Source of the DNA: an uncultured Prevotellaceae bacterium
Lineage (GTDB): Bacteria; Bacteroidota; Bacteroidia; Bacteroidales; Bacteroidaceae
DNA: 64,000 nt
Direction of reading: 5' to 3'
NCBI GenBank assembly: GCA_900318885.1
Contig: ONMN01000029.1
Span: 1 to 64,000, forward strand
Each line of letters opens with the position of its first letter. The stretch's first letter is position 1. The notes under the pieces are model-generated. The model was not told where the DNA came from. It did no database searches and saw nothing but the letters and a program-made list of their open reading frames with translations. Positions 18,264 through 26,694 of the stretch are shown here, in pieces. Both the position numbers and the translations under genes were made by a program.

Positions 18264-19235
18264 ATGAAGAAGACAGACTTGAGAATTGTGTTTATGGGTA
18301 CGCCGGAGTTTGCGGTGGAGACGCTGCAGGCGCTGGTGGAGAACGAGTATAACGTGGTGGCAGTGGTGACACAGCCCGATAAACCCGTGGGACGTCACCA
18401 GACAGAGATGCAGCCGTCACAGGTGAAGCAGTATGCTGTGGCGCACGGCTTACCCGTATTGCAACCTGAGAAGATGAAGGATCCTGCGTTTGTGGAACAG
18501 CTTCGGTCGTACGAAGCCAACCTGCAGGTGGTCGTGGCGTTCAGGATGTTGCCGGAAGTAGTGTGGGCCATGCCTGAGTACGGCACGTTTAACGTCCATG
18601 CGGCCCTGCTGCCCCAGTATCGTGGTGCAGCCCCCATCAACTGGGCCGTCATCAATGGCGAGACGGAGACGGGTGTGACAACATTCTTCCTGGATCACGA
18701 TATCGACACGGGGCGTATCATCATGAAGAAACCGTTTGCCATTCCTGACGATGCCGACGTGGAGTATGTGTATGACGGACTGATGCATCTGGGTGCCGAG
18801 CTGTGTCTGGAAACGCTGGACGCCATCATCGCGGCAGACGGCCATCCCGAAACGGTGGCGCAAGACACTGTGCTCGATGGTTTAGCCATCAAGTCCGCCC
18901 CCAAGATTTTTAAGGAGACCTGCGAGATAGACTGGACGAAAAATGCCAAGCAGGTGTACGACTTCGTGCGCGGATTGAGTCCCGTGCCAGGAGCGTGGAC
19001 TACACTGGTTGCTGCCGACGGCAGGGAAACGGTGCTGAAGGTGTGGAAGACGCGCAAGACCGGTAAGCAGGGTAGGGGCGTCGGCACGATCAGTATTGAG
19101 GGAAAGACACTGTGTATCTCGGCACAGGACGAATTGCTGGAGATCGTGGAACTGCAGTTGGCAGGCAAAAAACGCATGCTGGCCCGCGACTTCCTGAACG
19201 GCATGAAGGACGTGGAATCGTGTCGCGTAAAATAA
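18264..19235 (+). CDS. fmt: Methionyl-tRNA formyltransferase
   Basis: 323 residues. Transfers a formyl group from 10-formyl-tetrahydrofolate to initiator Met-tRNA. RIVFMGTPEFAVETLQAL opens the Rossmann domain. NVHAALLPQYRGAAPINWAVINGE holds the folate-binding loop with the conserved Asn and His, and FFLDHDIDTGRI follows with the catalytic Asp region. The C-terminal OB-fold (about 210-315) binds tRNA. Length is normal. It starts 22 bases after an exact-match promoter and precedes rpe by 175 bases. Confidence 0.95.
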   Translation: MKKTDLRIVFMGTPEFAVETLQALVENEYNVVAVVTQPDKPVGRHQTEMQPSQVKQYAVAHGLPVLQPEKMKDPAFVEQLRSYEANLQVVVAFRMLPEVVWAMPEYGTFNVHAALLPQYRGAAPINWAVINGETETGVTTFFLDHDIDTGRIIMKKPFAIPDDADVEYVYDGLMHLGAELCLETLDAIIAADGHPETVAQDTVLDGLAIKSAPKIFKETCEIDWTKNAKQVYDFVRGLSPVPGAWTTLVAADGRETVLKVWKTRKTGKQGRGVGTISIEGKTLCISAQDELLEIVELQLAGKKRMLARDFLNGMKDVESCRVK

Positions 19236-19410
19236 TTTTTTGGTTTTATATAATAAATGAGAAAATGTTGCGTTTTAATAGTAGAAATAACCCCAAAAAC
19301 GATTTTGCCTATGCAGCATTTTACTCAAGACGAATTTATGCCAAACCCCGCCACCATTCTGTTCCTGAAGCAGTTTGCGCGTATGTGTAATTCAAAAAAA
19401 CAAGTGAATC
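19236..19410 (+). other. Spacer between fmt and rpe; possible small ORF
   Basis: No terminator is evident. A 45-codon frame from 19311 to 19448 (start MQHFTQDEFMPNPATILFLK) runs into rpe in another frame. Its FMPNPATILFLKQFAR stretch looks protein-like to me, but nothing else supports translation. Confidence 0.25.
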
Positions 19411-20061
19411 ATGGCTACAATGGTTTCACCGTCGCTCCTTGCAGCTGACTTCCTGCATCTGGACAGCGAACTGGAAATGATTAACCGCAGTGAGGCCGAT
19501 TGGCTTCATCTGGATGTGATGGATGGCGTGTTCGTACCCAACATCTCTTTCGGATTCCCTGTGCTTGAGGCTGTGGCCAAGAAGTGCAAGAAACCCCTCG
19601 ACGTTCATTACATGATTGTCCATCCGGAGCAGTATATCCAACAGACTGCCAAGTTGGGCGCGATGATGATGAACGTCCACGTGGAGGCTTGTACCCATCT
19701 GCATCGTACCGTGCAGGAGATTCATCAGGCAGGCATGAAGGCCGGCGTGACGCTGAATCCTGCGTCGCCTGTGTCATTGCTGGAAGATATCATCTGTGAC
19801 GTCGATATGGTGTTGCTGATGAGTGTGAATCCCGGTTTTGGTGGACAGAAGTTCATCGAGAACACCATTCAGAAGGCACAGCGACTGCGGAAACTCATCG
19901 ACGAAAGCGGCTCGAAGGCACTGATAGAGGTGGACGGCGGCGTACAGAACGAGACGGCCCCACGATTGGTTAAGGCCGGTGTAGACGTGCTGGTGGCAGG
20001 AAGCTATGTGTTTCATAGCCCCACGCCAGAGCAGACTATCCACGAACTCAGGGCTCTCTAG
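19411..20061 (+). CDS. rpe: Ribulose-phosphate 3-epimerase
   Basis: 216 residues, the usual size. Interconverts ribulose-5-phosphate and xylulose-5-phosphate in the pentose phosphate pathway, and would feed pentoses from arabinan or xylan into glycolysis. VSPSLLAADFLHL opens the TIM barrel. HLDVMDGVFVPNISFG carries the metal-binding His and catalytic Asp, HYMIVHPEQYI the second metal His, and SVNPGFGGQKF the phosphate loop. IEVDGGVQ has the second catalytic Asp. Its TAG stop lies inside a 9-base micro-repeat. Confidence 0.95.
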   Translation: MATMVSPSLLAADFLHLDSELEMINRSEADWLHLDVMDGVFVPNISFGFPVLEAVAKKCKKPLDVHYMIVHPEQYIQQTAKLGAMMMNVHVEACTHLHRTVQEIHQAGMKAGVTLNPASPVSLLEDIICDVDMVLLMSVNPGFGGQKFIENTIQKAQRLRKLIDESGSKALIEVDGGVQNETAPRLVKAGVDVLVAGSYVFHSPTPEQTIHELRAL

Positions 20062-20081
20062 ATACTCTAGATGTTCTAGAG
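20056..20081. repeat. 9-base micro-repeat holding the stops of two convergent genes
   Basis: CTCTAGATA, CTCTAGATG, TTCTAGAG. The TAG of rpe (20059-20061) and, on the other strand, the TAG of the sigma factor (20076-20078) both lie in it. The outer arms can pair, so it may also act as a weak terminator. Confidence 0.7.
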
Positions 20082-20675
20082 TTCCATGCTTAGCTGGATT
20101 TCGTGTTCTTTGGCCATACGGCGCATGTTGATGAGGGCATAGCGCATACGGCCAAGGGATGTGTTGATACTGACACCAGTGGTCTCAGCAATCTCTTTGA
20201 ACGACATTTCCTGATAATAGCGCATATGTACCACTTCGCGTTGTGGAGCGGGCAGCGAGTCCATGATATGGCGTACGTCGCGAAGAATCTGGTCGTTGAC
20301 AAACTCGTTCTCGCGATTGAGGTCCATCACGCCGTCACTCTTCAGCTTACTCAGGTCGTTGTCGATGGTAGGTTCTATGACATGAACGTTCTTTTGCTGA
20401 CGATAGGTGTCCATGATGATGTTATGGGCAATACGCGTCAGCCAGAACGCGAACTTGCCGGAGTCGGTGTACTTGCCTTCCTGCAATTTGGTGATAGCCT
20501 TGACAAACGTCTCTTGGAACACGTCGTTAGCTTGCTCGGGGTCGCGGACCACGAACAAAATGTAATCGTAGAGCTTTTTTTGATTGCGAGCTAATAACTC
20601 ATCAAATGCCCTATTGTCTCCTCCTGCATACTGCAAGGCCAACTTTTCGTCGGTCATGCTTGCATAATTCTTCAT
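20076..20675 (-). CDS. ECF-type RNA polymerase sigma factor
   Basis: 199 residues from the ATG at 20675 (MKNYASMTDEKLALQYAGG); a longer in-frame reading upstream is leader sequence. Region 2 includes YDYILFVVRDPEQANDVFQETF and FAFWLTRIAHNIIMD. Region 4 includes LPAPQREVVHMRYYQEMSFKEIAE, an HTH that binds the -35 region. No adjacent anti-sigma factor (FecR-type) is seen, so it is not a classic SusC-coupled sigma. It resembles stand-alone Bacteroidetes sigma factors. Its promoter element TACTTTTG lies about 90 bases upstream. Confidence 0.88.
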   Translation of the reverse strand: MKNYASMTDEKLALQYAGGDNRAFDELLARNQKKLYDYILFVVRDPEQANDVFQETFVKAITKLQEGKYTDSGKFAFWLTRIAHNIIMDTYRQQKNVHVIEPTIDNDLSKLKSDGVMDLNRENEFVNDQILRDVRHIMDSLPAPQREVVHMRYYQEMSFKEIAETTGVSINTSLGRMRYALINMRRMAKEHEIQLSMEL

Positions 20676-20764
20676 ATTTTCTTCAATTTTTATGAAGTAG
20701 AGTTCTGTCGATAGGCAGTAGAATTTTGATGTTTGGTTATTAACTTTTTTTACTTTATCGCCTG

Positions 20765-20772
20765 CAAAAGTA
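20765..20772 (-). promoter_or_regulatory. -7 element of the sigma factor gene
   Basis: TACTTTTG on the minus strand, giving a leader of roughly 85 bases before ATG 20675. Confidence 0.5.
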
Positions 20773-20811
20773 TATATTTTTATCAAAACTGCCAAATATT
20801 TTGCTTAAAAA

Positions 20812-20842
20812 TTGTCATTTTGCTAAATTTTTCGTACCTTTG
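20812..20842 (+). promoter_or_regulatory. Promoter of the kinase/nucleotidyltransferase fusion
   Basis: TTG (20812-20814), 20 bases, TACCTTTG (20835-20842), ATG at 20874. Confidence 0.75.
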
Positions 20843-20873
20843 TGCATAAATATTGCACATATAAACAGAAAAT

Positions 20874-22808
20874 ATGCTAAAACTTTTCGTTCCAGGCCGT
20901 CTGTGCCTGTTTGGAGAACATACTGACTGGGCAGGTCACTATCGCACGATGAATGCCGACATTTTGCCGGGTGCTTCAATTGTGACGGGTATTGAACAAG
21001 GTATTTATGCCGAAGTGGAGAAATCTACCATCTTCGAGATGCATAGTGATGCCCCAGAATTGTCTGACGTGTGGCGCGATTTTTCCTGTCGGATGAGCGA
21101 ACAGGAATTGAAACGCGTGGCTAAGTCGGGTTCGTTCTTCAGTTATTGTGCTGGCGTGGCCAGCTACATGTTGGAGTGGTATAAGGTTGGTGGTGTGCGC
21201 ATTCGCATAACCGAGATGACACTGCCCATGAAAAGCGGTCTGTCGTCGAGCGCAGCCATTTGTGTGCTTGTCGCGCGCGCGTTCAATTTATTATATAATC
21301 TCAACCTTAATACGCTGGGTGAGATGAATATTGCCTATTTGGGCGAGTTGCGCACGTCGAGTCGTTGCGGACGTCTGGACCAGGCTTGTGCCTTTGGCGT
21401 GAAACCCAACCTGATGACTTTCGATGGTGACGAGATTGAGGTGAAACCGCTGAACGTGAAGAAGACACTATATTGGGTGTTTGCCGACCTGTGTGCCGAG
21501 AAGGACACCATCAGGATTCTGTCGGACCTGAACAAGGCCTACCCCTTTGCCTCGACAGAACCCGAACAGAACCTCCATAAGGCATTGGGTGAGTGGAACC
21601 ACGATATTGTGAACAAGGCCATCAAGTATATGGCTTCCGGCGATGCAGAGGGGCTGGGTCAGCTCATGACTCATGCAGAGGAGATGTTCGACCAGCATAT
21701 TGCTCCTATGTCACCTGCATTGTGGGCTCCGAAGTTGCACGAGGTGTTGCATGACCCGCAGATCCAGCCTATGGTCTGGGGCGGCAAGGGCGTCGGTTCG
21801 CATGGCGATGGCTCTGTGCAATTCTTAGCACGTAGCGAGGAGGACCAGCAACGTTTGCATGATTATCTGAATGCGCAGGGTATGAAGGCATATACACTGA
21901 CGTTGCATCCTGTGCATACCGTCCGTAAGGCTATTATCCCTGTGGCAGGCTTCGGCACGCGCCTCTATCCTGCTACCCGTTCGTTGAAGAAGGATTTCTT
22001 CCCCATTCCCTGTTCCGATGGTATGGTTCGTCCCGTCATCCTGATTCTGTTGGAAGAACTTGTAAAGAGCGGTGTGGAGGAAATCTGTCTGGTATTGGGT
22101 TCAGAGGAGGAGCGTATCCAGTATACTGAGTTCTTCGAGCGTCCTCTGAGCGATGAGCACCTGGGTAAATTGAACAAAGAGGCGCAGGAATATGAAAACC
22201 GTATTCTCGATATTGGCAAGCGTCTGCATTACGTCTACCAGCGCGAGAAGCGCGGTTTCGGACATGCGGTGTTCCAGGCTGTTGAGTTTGCCAACAACGA
22301 GCCCGTACTGTTGCTGTTGGGTGACACGCTCTATCGTAGCCAGTCGAACAAACCCTGTGCCCTGCAGTTGATAGAGCAGTATGAGCGTTACAATCGTCTG
22401 ATGGTCAGTATCCATCCTATTCCACTGGCAGAGGTGAGCCATTACGGTATCCTAAGCGGTGTGTGGGAGGACAAGGATCATACACAACTGACCGTCTCCG
22501 TGATGCACGAAAAACCCAAGGCATCGTATGCAGAGGAGTTCCTGGGTGTGCGCAACAAGGAGGGTGAGAAAGAGTACTACTCCGTTTTCGGACAGTATAT
22601 CCTGACGCCAGAGGTTTTTGCACAGCTCGACGCGGATATTCAGAAAGCCGATGAAGAGGGCGATATGACGCGTGAGATAGAACTGACTGCCGCCCTTGAG
22701 GCTGTTCGCCAGAAGAGCGGCATGATGGGTATCCGACTGAAGGGTACGATGTACGATATGGGTAATCCCACAGCCCTTCGCAACTGCGTGCGATATTTCT
22801 CGAAATAA
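20874..22808 (+). CDS. Fusion of a GHMP sugar kinase and a sugar-1-phosphate nucleotidyltransferase
   Basis: 644 residues, two domains. Residues 1-345 are a GHMP kinase: motif 1 PGRLCLFGEHTDWAG, motif 2 LPMKSGLSSSAAICV near 120, motif 3 GGKGVGSHGDGSVQF near 305. Residues about 350-644 are a GalU-like nucleotidyltransferase: IIPVAGFGTRLYPATRSLKKDFFPI and LLLLGDTLY. The combination would phosphorylate a free sugar at C1 and then activate it as a nucleotide sugar. This resembles the logic of the Bacteroides FKP fucose enzyme, but the domains are in the opposite order and the kinase is closer to galactokinase. Galactose or a related sugar giving a UDP-sugar is a guess. Alone behind its own promoter. 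Confidence 0.82.
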   Translation: MLKLFVPGRLCLFGEHTDWAGHYRTMNADILPGASIVTGIEQGIYAEVEKSTIFEMHSDAPELSDVWRDFSCRMSEQELKRVAKSGSFFSYCAGVASYMLEWYKVGGVRIRITEMTLPMKSGLSSSAAICVLVARAFNLLYNLNLNTLGEMNIAYLGELRTSSRCGRLDQACAFGVKPNLMTFDGDEIEVKPLNVKKTLYWVFADLCAEKDTIRILSDLNKAYPFASTEPEQNLHKALGEWNHDIVNKAIKYMASGDAEGLGQLMTHAEEMFDQHIAPMSPALWAPKLHEVLHDPQIQPMVWGGKGVGSHGDGSVQFLARSEEDQQRLHDYLNAQGMKAYTLTLHPVHTVRKAIIPVAGFGTRLYPATRSLKKDFFPIPCSDGMVRPVILILLEELVKSGVEEICLVLGSEEERIQYTEFFERPLSDEHLGKLNKEAQEYENRILDIGKRLHYVYQREKRGFGHAVFQAVEFANNEPVLLLLGDTLYRSQSNKPCALQLIEQYERYNRLMVSIHPIPLAEVSHYGILSGVWEDKDHTQLTVSVMHEKPKASYAEEFLGVRNKEGEKEYYSVFGQYILTPEVFAQLDADIQKADEEGDMTREIELTAALEAVRQKSGMMGIRLKGTMYDMGNPTALRNCVRYFSK

Positions 22809-22823
22809 GGATTATCTGACGTA

Positions 22824-23699
22824 TTATTCCTCTGCGCGACGCATGAGATACTGGCCGTAGTCATTCTTAATCATTGGCTCGGCCAGTTTCTTTAACTGCT
22901 CCTTGCTAATCCAGCCGCGCTTGTAGGCAATCTCCTCGAGACAGGCAACTTTCAGTCCCTGGCGTTTCTCAATGACCTCAATGAACGTTGAGGCTTCGCT
23001 GAGTGAGTCGTGCGTACCGGTATCCAACCAAGCGAAACCACGTTGGAGTGTCTGTACCAGCAGGTTCTTGTCCTCCAGATACATTTGGTTGACGGTGGTG
23101 ATCTCCAGCTCGCCACGTGCTGAAGGCTTGATGTTCTTGGCAATCTCCACCACGCTGTTGGGATAGAAATACAGTCCTACGACGGCATAGTTCGACTTGG
23201 GCTTGGCAGGTTTCTCCTCAATGCTCAGACAGTTGCCGTTTTCGTCGAATTCTGCTACGCCATAGCGCTCAGGGTCGTTGACGTAATAGCCGAAGACGGT
23301 AGCCTGACCATTCTCTTCTGCGTTGGCAACAGCCTGTTTCAGCATACCTGTAAAGCCACTGCCATAGAAGATGTTGTCACCAAGGACAAGGCAGGCGCAG
23401 TCGTTGCCAATGAACTTCTCACCGATGATAAAAGCCTGTGCCAGACCGTCGGGAGATGGTTGCTCGGCATATTCGAAGCGTACGCCCAGGTCTGAACCGT
23501 CGCCCAACAGGCGCTTGAAGGCAGGCAGGTCATATGGTGTCGAGATAATGAGAATCTCGCGGATGCCTGCCAGCATCAGTGTTGAGATAGGGTAGTAAAT
23601 CATGGGTTTGTCGAAGATTGGCAGCATCTGCTTCGATACGCCTTTTGTGATGGGGTAGAGGCGCGTTCCACTGCCTCCGGCTAATACGATACCTTTCAT
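22824..23699 (-). CDS. rfbA: Glucose-1-phosphate thymidylyltransferase
   Basis: 291 residues. Makes dTDP-glucose from dTTP and glucose-1-phosphate, the first step to dTDP-rhamnose. [28 protein letters not shown] is the nucleotidyltransferase signature, followed by [16 protein letters not shown] and [11 protein letters not shown] with the metal-binding Asp. Length and end match RmlA. It is convergent with the kinase fusion (15 bases between stops) and has its own TATCTTTG promoter element. The other pathway gene present, rfbD, is at 5150. Confidence 0.95.
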   Translation of the reverse strand: MKGIVLAGGSGTRLYPITKGVSKQMLPIFDKPMIYYPISTLMLAGIREILIISTPYDLPAFKRLLGDGSDLGVRFEYAEQPSPDGLAQAFIIGEKFIGNDCACLVLGDNIFYGSGFTGMLKQAVANAEENGQATVFGYYVNDPERYGVAEFDENGNCLSIEEKPAKPKSNYAVVGLYFYPNSVVEIAKNIKPSARGELEITTVNQMYLEDKNLLVQTLQRGFAWLDTGTHDSLSEASTFIEVIEKRQGLKVACLEEIAYKRGWISKEQLKKLAEPMIKNDYGQYLMRRAEE

Positions 23700-23731
23700 A
23701 TAATGAACTTTTAGTTGTGACTAATTGGTGG

Positions 23732-23739
23732 CAAAGATA
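23732..23739 (-). promoter_or_regulatory. -7 element of rfbA
   Basis: TATCTTTG on the minus strand, 32 bases before the ATG. Confidence 0.65.
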
Positions 23740-23781
23740 CAAAATATTCTCTAAACATTTGGTAGATTTCGCAAAAATATC

Positions 23782-23789
23782 TAATTTTG
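23782..23789 (+). promoter_or_regulatory. -7 element of the 23.8-28.9 kb gene run
   Basis: TAATTTTG, 40 bases before the ATG at 23830. Confidence 0.6.
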
Positions 23790-23829
23790 TAGGCGATAAT
23801 TAAGATATTTAACAATAAAGGAATAATAA

Positions 23830-24990
23830 ATGAAGAATTATTTACGCGCCCTAACGCTGGTATTACTGGTTTCGTGGATACATGGGATTAGTGCTCAGGA
23901 GAGTGAGCGGTTTAGTGTCGCCACGCTGAATATTGATGGTCTTCCTCAGAAGATTTGGTTTGTCAAGGTAAATGCCGATGGTCCTGGTGATGCAGGAACA
24001 GCCCGCATCGGCAAATATCTGTTGAAGAAAAACTACGATATCATTTGCACGCAAGAGGATTTCAATTACCACGAAGTGTTGGCCACGTGGCTGGAGGATG
24101 ACTATAAACTCGACACATGGCTTGGTGGAGTGGGCATCGACATCCCTGGCAAGAAGATTGACTTCCTGCACCTGCAGAACGAAGACTTTGATACTGATGG
24201 TCTGGGTGCCTGCTGGAAGAATAACATCACGATGACCAGTACCGAGCGGGTGCTTTGGAAGAAAAACTTCGGCAAGTTCAGCCATGCTGCTGACGAGCTG
24301 ATCCGCAAGGGCTTCCGTCGTAGTGAACTGACCTTGGCCAACGGCACACGCATCCTTGTCTATAATATGCACATGGATGCTGGCGATCTGGCTGACGAGA
24401 AGGAAGGTGTCGATACGCTTGACCGTGCGGCCCGTCTGAGTCAGTGGCAGCAACTCAAGGACGATGTGCTGGAGCATCTGGACACCCGTCCCATTATTGT
24501 TGTTGGCGATATGAACAGTTACTATTGTCGTGATCAAATCAAGGCCAAGTTCATTGATGTCATTGCCGATTCTGGCAAAGGTACTGCTTCTGACGTATGG
24601 GTAGAACTGGAGAAGGGTGGCAAATATCCTGATCCCGTGAATGGCATTGTCGCTTGTGAGGATGAGGCCAACATGCTCGAAAACGGTGAGGTGTTGGATA
24701 AGATTATCTATATCAATCCTACGACTGGTACGAAGATTAAACCTGTATCGTTCGTCTACGATACGGAAGGCTACAAACACGATGGCAAGCCATTAGGCGA
24801 CCACTATCCTGTAGCAGCAACCTTCGAGGTGACAGGCGGCAAAACGTCTATTCAGGATGTTGACTTCAACGAGGCCGACCAGCCCTCTGCTGTCTATTAC
24901 AATATGAATGGTCAGCGTGTCAGCCAGCCTGTTAATGGCCTGTTTATTGAACAGAATGGCCAGACTGCTCGCAAGCGCATTATCAAATAA
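23830..24990 (+). CDS. Secreted endonuclease/exonuclease/phosphatase-fold enzyme
   Basis: 386 residues with signal peptide MKNYLRALTLVLLVSWIHG...SAQ. The fold signatures are in order: FSVATLNIDGLPQ (metal Asn), ICTQEDFNYHEV (metal Glu), VYNMHMDAG, VVGDMNSYYCRDQ (Asp and Asn) and LGDHYPVAATF (catalytic Asp-His). Such secreted members cleave phosphodiesters in nucleic acids, sphingomyelin or inositol lipids; the substrate cannot be told. The end, YYNMNGQRVSQPVNGLFI, is the Bacteroidales tail shared with the PL1 and GH5 proteins. It leads a run with two lipase-like genes (12-base gap), which hints at lipid or phosphodiester scavenging. Confidence 0.82.
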   Translation: MKNYLRALTLVLLVSWIHGISAQESERFSVATLNIDGLPQKIWFVKVNADGPGDAGTARIGKYLLKKNYDIICTQEDFNYHEVLATWLEDDYKLDTWLGGVGIDIPGKKIDFLHLQNEDFDTDGLGACWKNNITMTSTERVLWKKNFGKFSHAADELIRKGFRRSELTLANGTRILVYNMHMDAGDLADEKEGVDTLDRAARLSQWQQLKDDVLEHLDTRPIIVVGDMNSYYCRDQIKAKFIDVIADSGKGTASDVWVELEKGGKYPDPVNGIVACEDEANMLENGEVLDKIIYINPTTGTKIKPVSFVYDTEGYKHDGKPLGDHYPVAATFEVTGGKTSIQDVDFNEADQPSAVYYNMNGQRVSQPVNGLFIEQNGQTARKRIIK

Positions 24991-25002
24991 ATATCCGATG
25001 CT

Positions 25003-26676
25003 ATGAAGAAAATAGTACTTATGATGCTGTTGATGCTGTCATGCGTCTTGATGACAGTAGCACAGGAAGCATCCTATAAAATCATCATAGACAAGGATTC
25101 TACCCTCAAGTATAAGCTCAATGGTATTACGCTGGGTACGCGTGAGGTGCGCTATATTGTCTATGAATATCAGTCGAAGGATCCTAAGGGCAACCCAGCA
25201 ACTATCAGCGGTGTCATTCTCGCGCCATTGGACATTGTCAAAGGGGCTGTACCCTCCGATGGTATATTGCTCTATAACCATTATACCATATCTGCGCTTG
25301 ACGAGGCTCCCTCTTCCGAGATAGACAGATTGTCAGGTGCCTTCATATGTAATCCCCTGAAACCCAATTACGTGCTCGTCATGAGTGACTATATCGGTTT
25401 CGGCTCTTCCAAGGACAAGCCTCAGGCCTACCTTTGTGGTGACACCAACGCCCGTAACTCGCTTGACGGATTGTTGGCAGCCAAGGCTCTGATGAAGGAA
25501 AAGGGCATCCCCGAGGGACGTTTCCTGTTCAATATGGGCTATTCGCAGGGAGGCACAGAGTCGATGTTTGTCGCCAAGTTGTGCGATATGGAGTACAAGG
25601 ACAAAGGTATTACCATCACCAAGACCTTTTCAGGCGGTGGCCCCCTCGACATCGAGAAGGCCTATACCGAGTATGTGAGTATCGGCTATTGTGATTTCGT
25701 GGGCGCCATAGCACAGTTGATTATAGCCTATAACGAGTGGTATGGTTTGGGTCTCAACTACCATGACGCTTTCCAGGAACCGTTGGCATCACATGTTCAG
25801 GAATGGTTCCTCGACAAGAAGCTTCACATGCCGCAGATTACCAAGAATATTGGTTCCGATTCGCTTAGCCACATGCTCACACCGACCTATTTCAATGTCG
25901 AGAGCGAGGCTGCAAAGACTCTCCGCAAGATGCTGCGCGAAAAGTCGCTGATGGATACATGGACGAATCCCGATACTACCCAGAAGTACTTCCTCTTACA
26001 TTCACGTCACGACCGCTATGTACCTGTTCAGACTGGGCGTGTCATCATTCCCTGGATGAAGGAAAAAGGCTTCAAACCCAGCATCGTGCCAGGAAAGACC
26101 AATCTGCAGACCAATACGGTGGTGTTCAAACTCAACCACGACCCAGCTGCCATCGTGTGGCTTATACAGACGGCTGTCGCCATTCAGCTTTGGCCCGCAC
26201 TCTACTACGAGGGTGGTCAGAACCGTTATTACCACAACGTGGTGAAGGACCTCAACATCATGAAGGTCATCAAGACACTGGAGAGCTGGGGCATCGACCT
26301 GCGCAAGTTAATCAATATCAAATTGGCTCCCCAGCAGATTGAGACACATCGTGCCAATAGGGCTGGCATCCTGGCTACGCTCATGAACCTTGTTCCGAGT
26401 ATCAAGGACGCGCTGGCTAAGGTTGACCTCACTCCTGAGGATGCCGAGGAGATGCTGGAAGATGCAGGCATAACCGTTGAAGATGTAATGCAGGTGGTTG
26501 CTTATCTTATGTCATCACCCTCGTCGGCACAGGAGGCAGACAGCGTATTGTCTATCTATCCGTTCAGCGAGGATGTTGAGGCTCCTGTACAACTCATGCA
26601 ACTCTACGAGCAGACGCTTGCCAGCTGGTTTATGCTGGGAGGCATCAATGTCGAGTACGAGAATTGGGGATGGTAA
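25003..26676 (+). CDS. Secreted alpha/beta hydrolase, secretory-lipase type (copy 1)
   Basis: 557 residues with a signal peptide ending TVAQ. The nucleophile elbow is GYSQGGTES near residue 185. The acid is probably the Asp in HSRHDRYVPV near 340 and the base the His in FKLNHDPAAIVW near 375. SDYIGFGSSKDKP near 130 is typical of secretory lipases. A helical stretch, LTPEDAEEMLEDAGI near 475, is an unusual C-terminal addition. It is a tandem duplicate of the next gene (18-base gap); the C-terminal thirds are nearly identical in DNA. The substrate, a lipid or other ester, is inferred from family only. Confidence 0.8.
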   Translation: MKKIVLMMLLMLSCVLMTVAQEASYKIIIDKDSTLKYKLNGITLGTREVRYIVYEYQSKDPKGNPATISGVILAPLDIVKGAVPSDGILLYNHYTISALDEAPSSEIDRLSGAFICNPLKPNYVLVMSDYIGFGSSKDKPQAYLCGDTNARNSLDGLLAAKALMKEKGIPEGRFLFNMGYSQGGTESMFVAKLCDMEYKDKGITITKTFSGGGPLDIEKAYTEYVSIGYCDFVGAIAQLIIAYNEWYGLGLNYHDAFQEPLASHVQEWFLDKKLHMPQITKNIGSDSLSHMLTPTYFNVESEAAKTLRKMLREKSLMDTWTNPDTTQKYFLLHSRHDRYVPVQTGRVIIPWMKEKGFKPSIVPGKTNLQTNTVVFKLNHDPAAIVWLIQTAVAIQLWPALYYEGGQNRYYHNVVKDLNIMKVIKTLESWGIDLRKLINIKLAPQQIETHRANRAGILATLMNLVPSIKDALAKVDLTPEDAEEMLEDAGITVEDVMQVVAYLMSSPSSAQEADSVLSIYPFSEDVEAPVQLMQLYEQTLASWFMLGGINVEYENWGW

Positions 26677-26694
26677 TATAAAAATGAGAAGACA

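Noticed and set aside
20076-20675. Sigma factor with a FecR-type anti-sigma partner
   Set aside because: No anti-sigma or SusC-like gene is adjacent; neighbours are rpe and a sugar kinase fusion.
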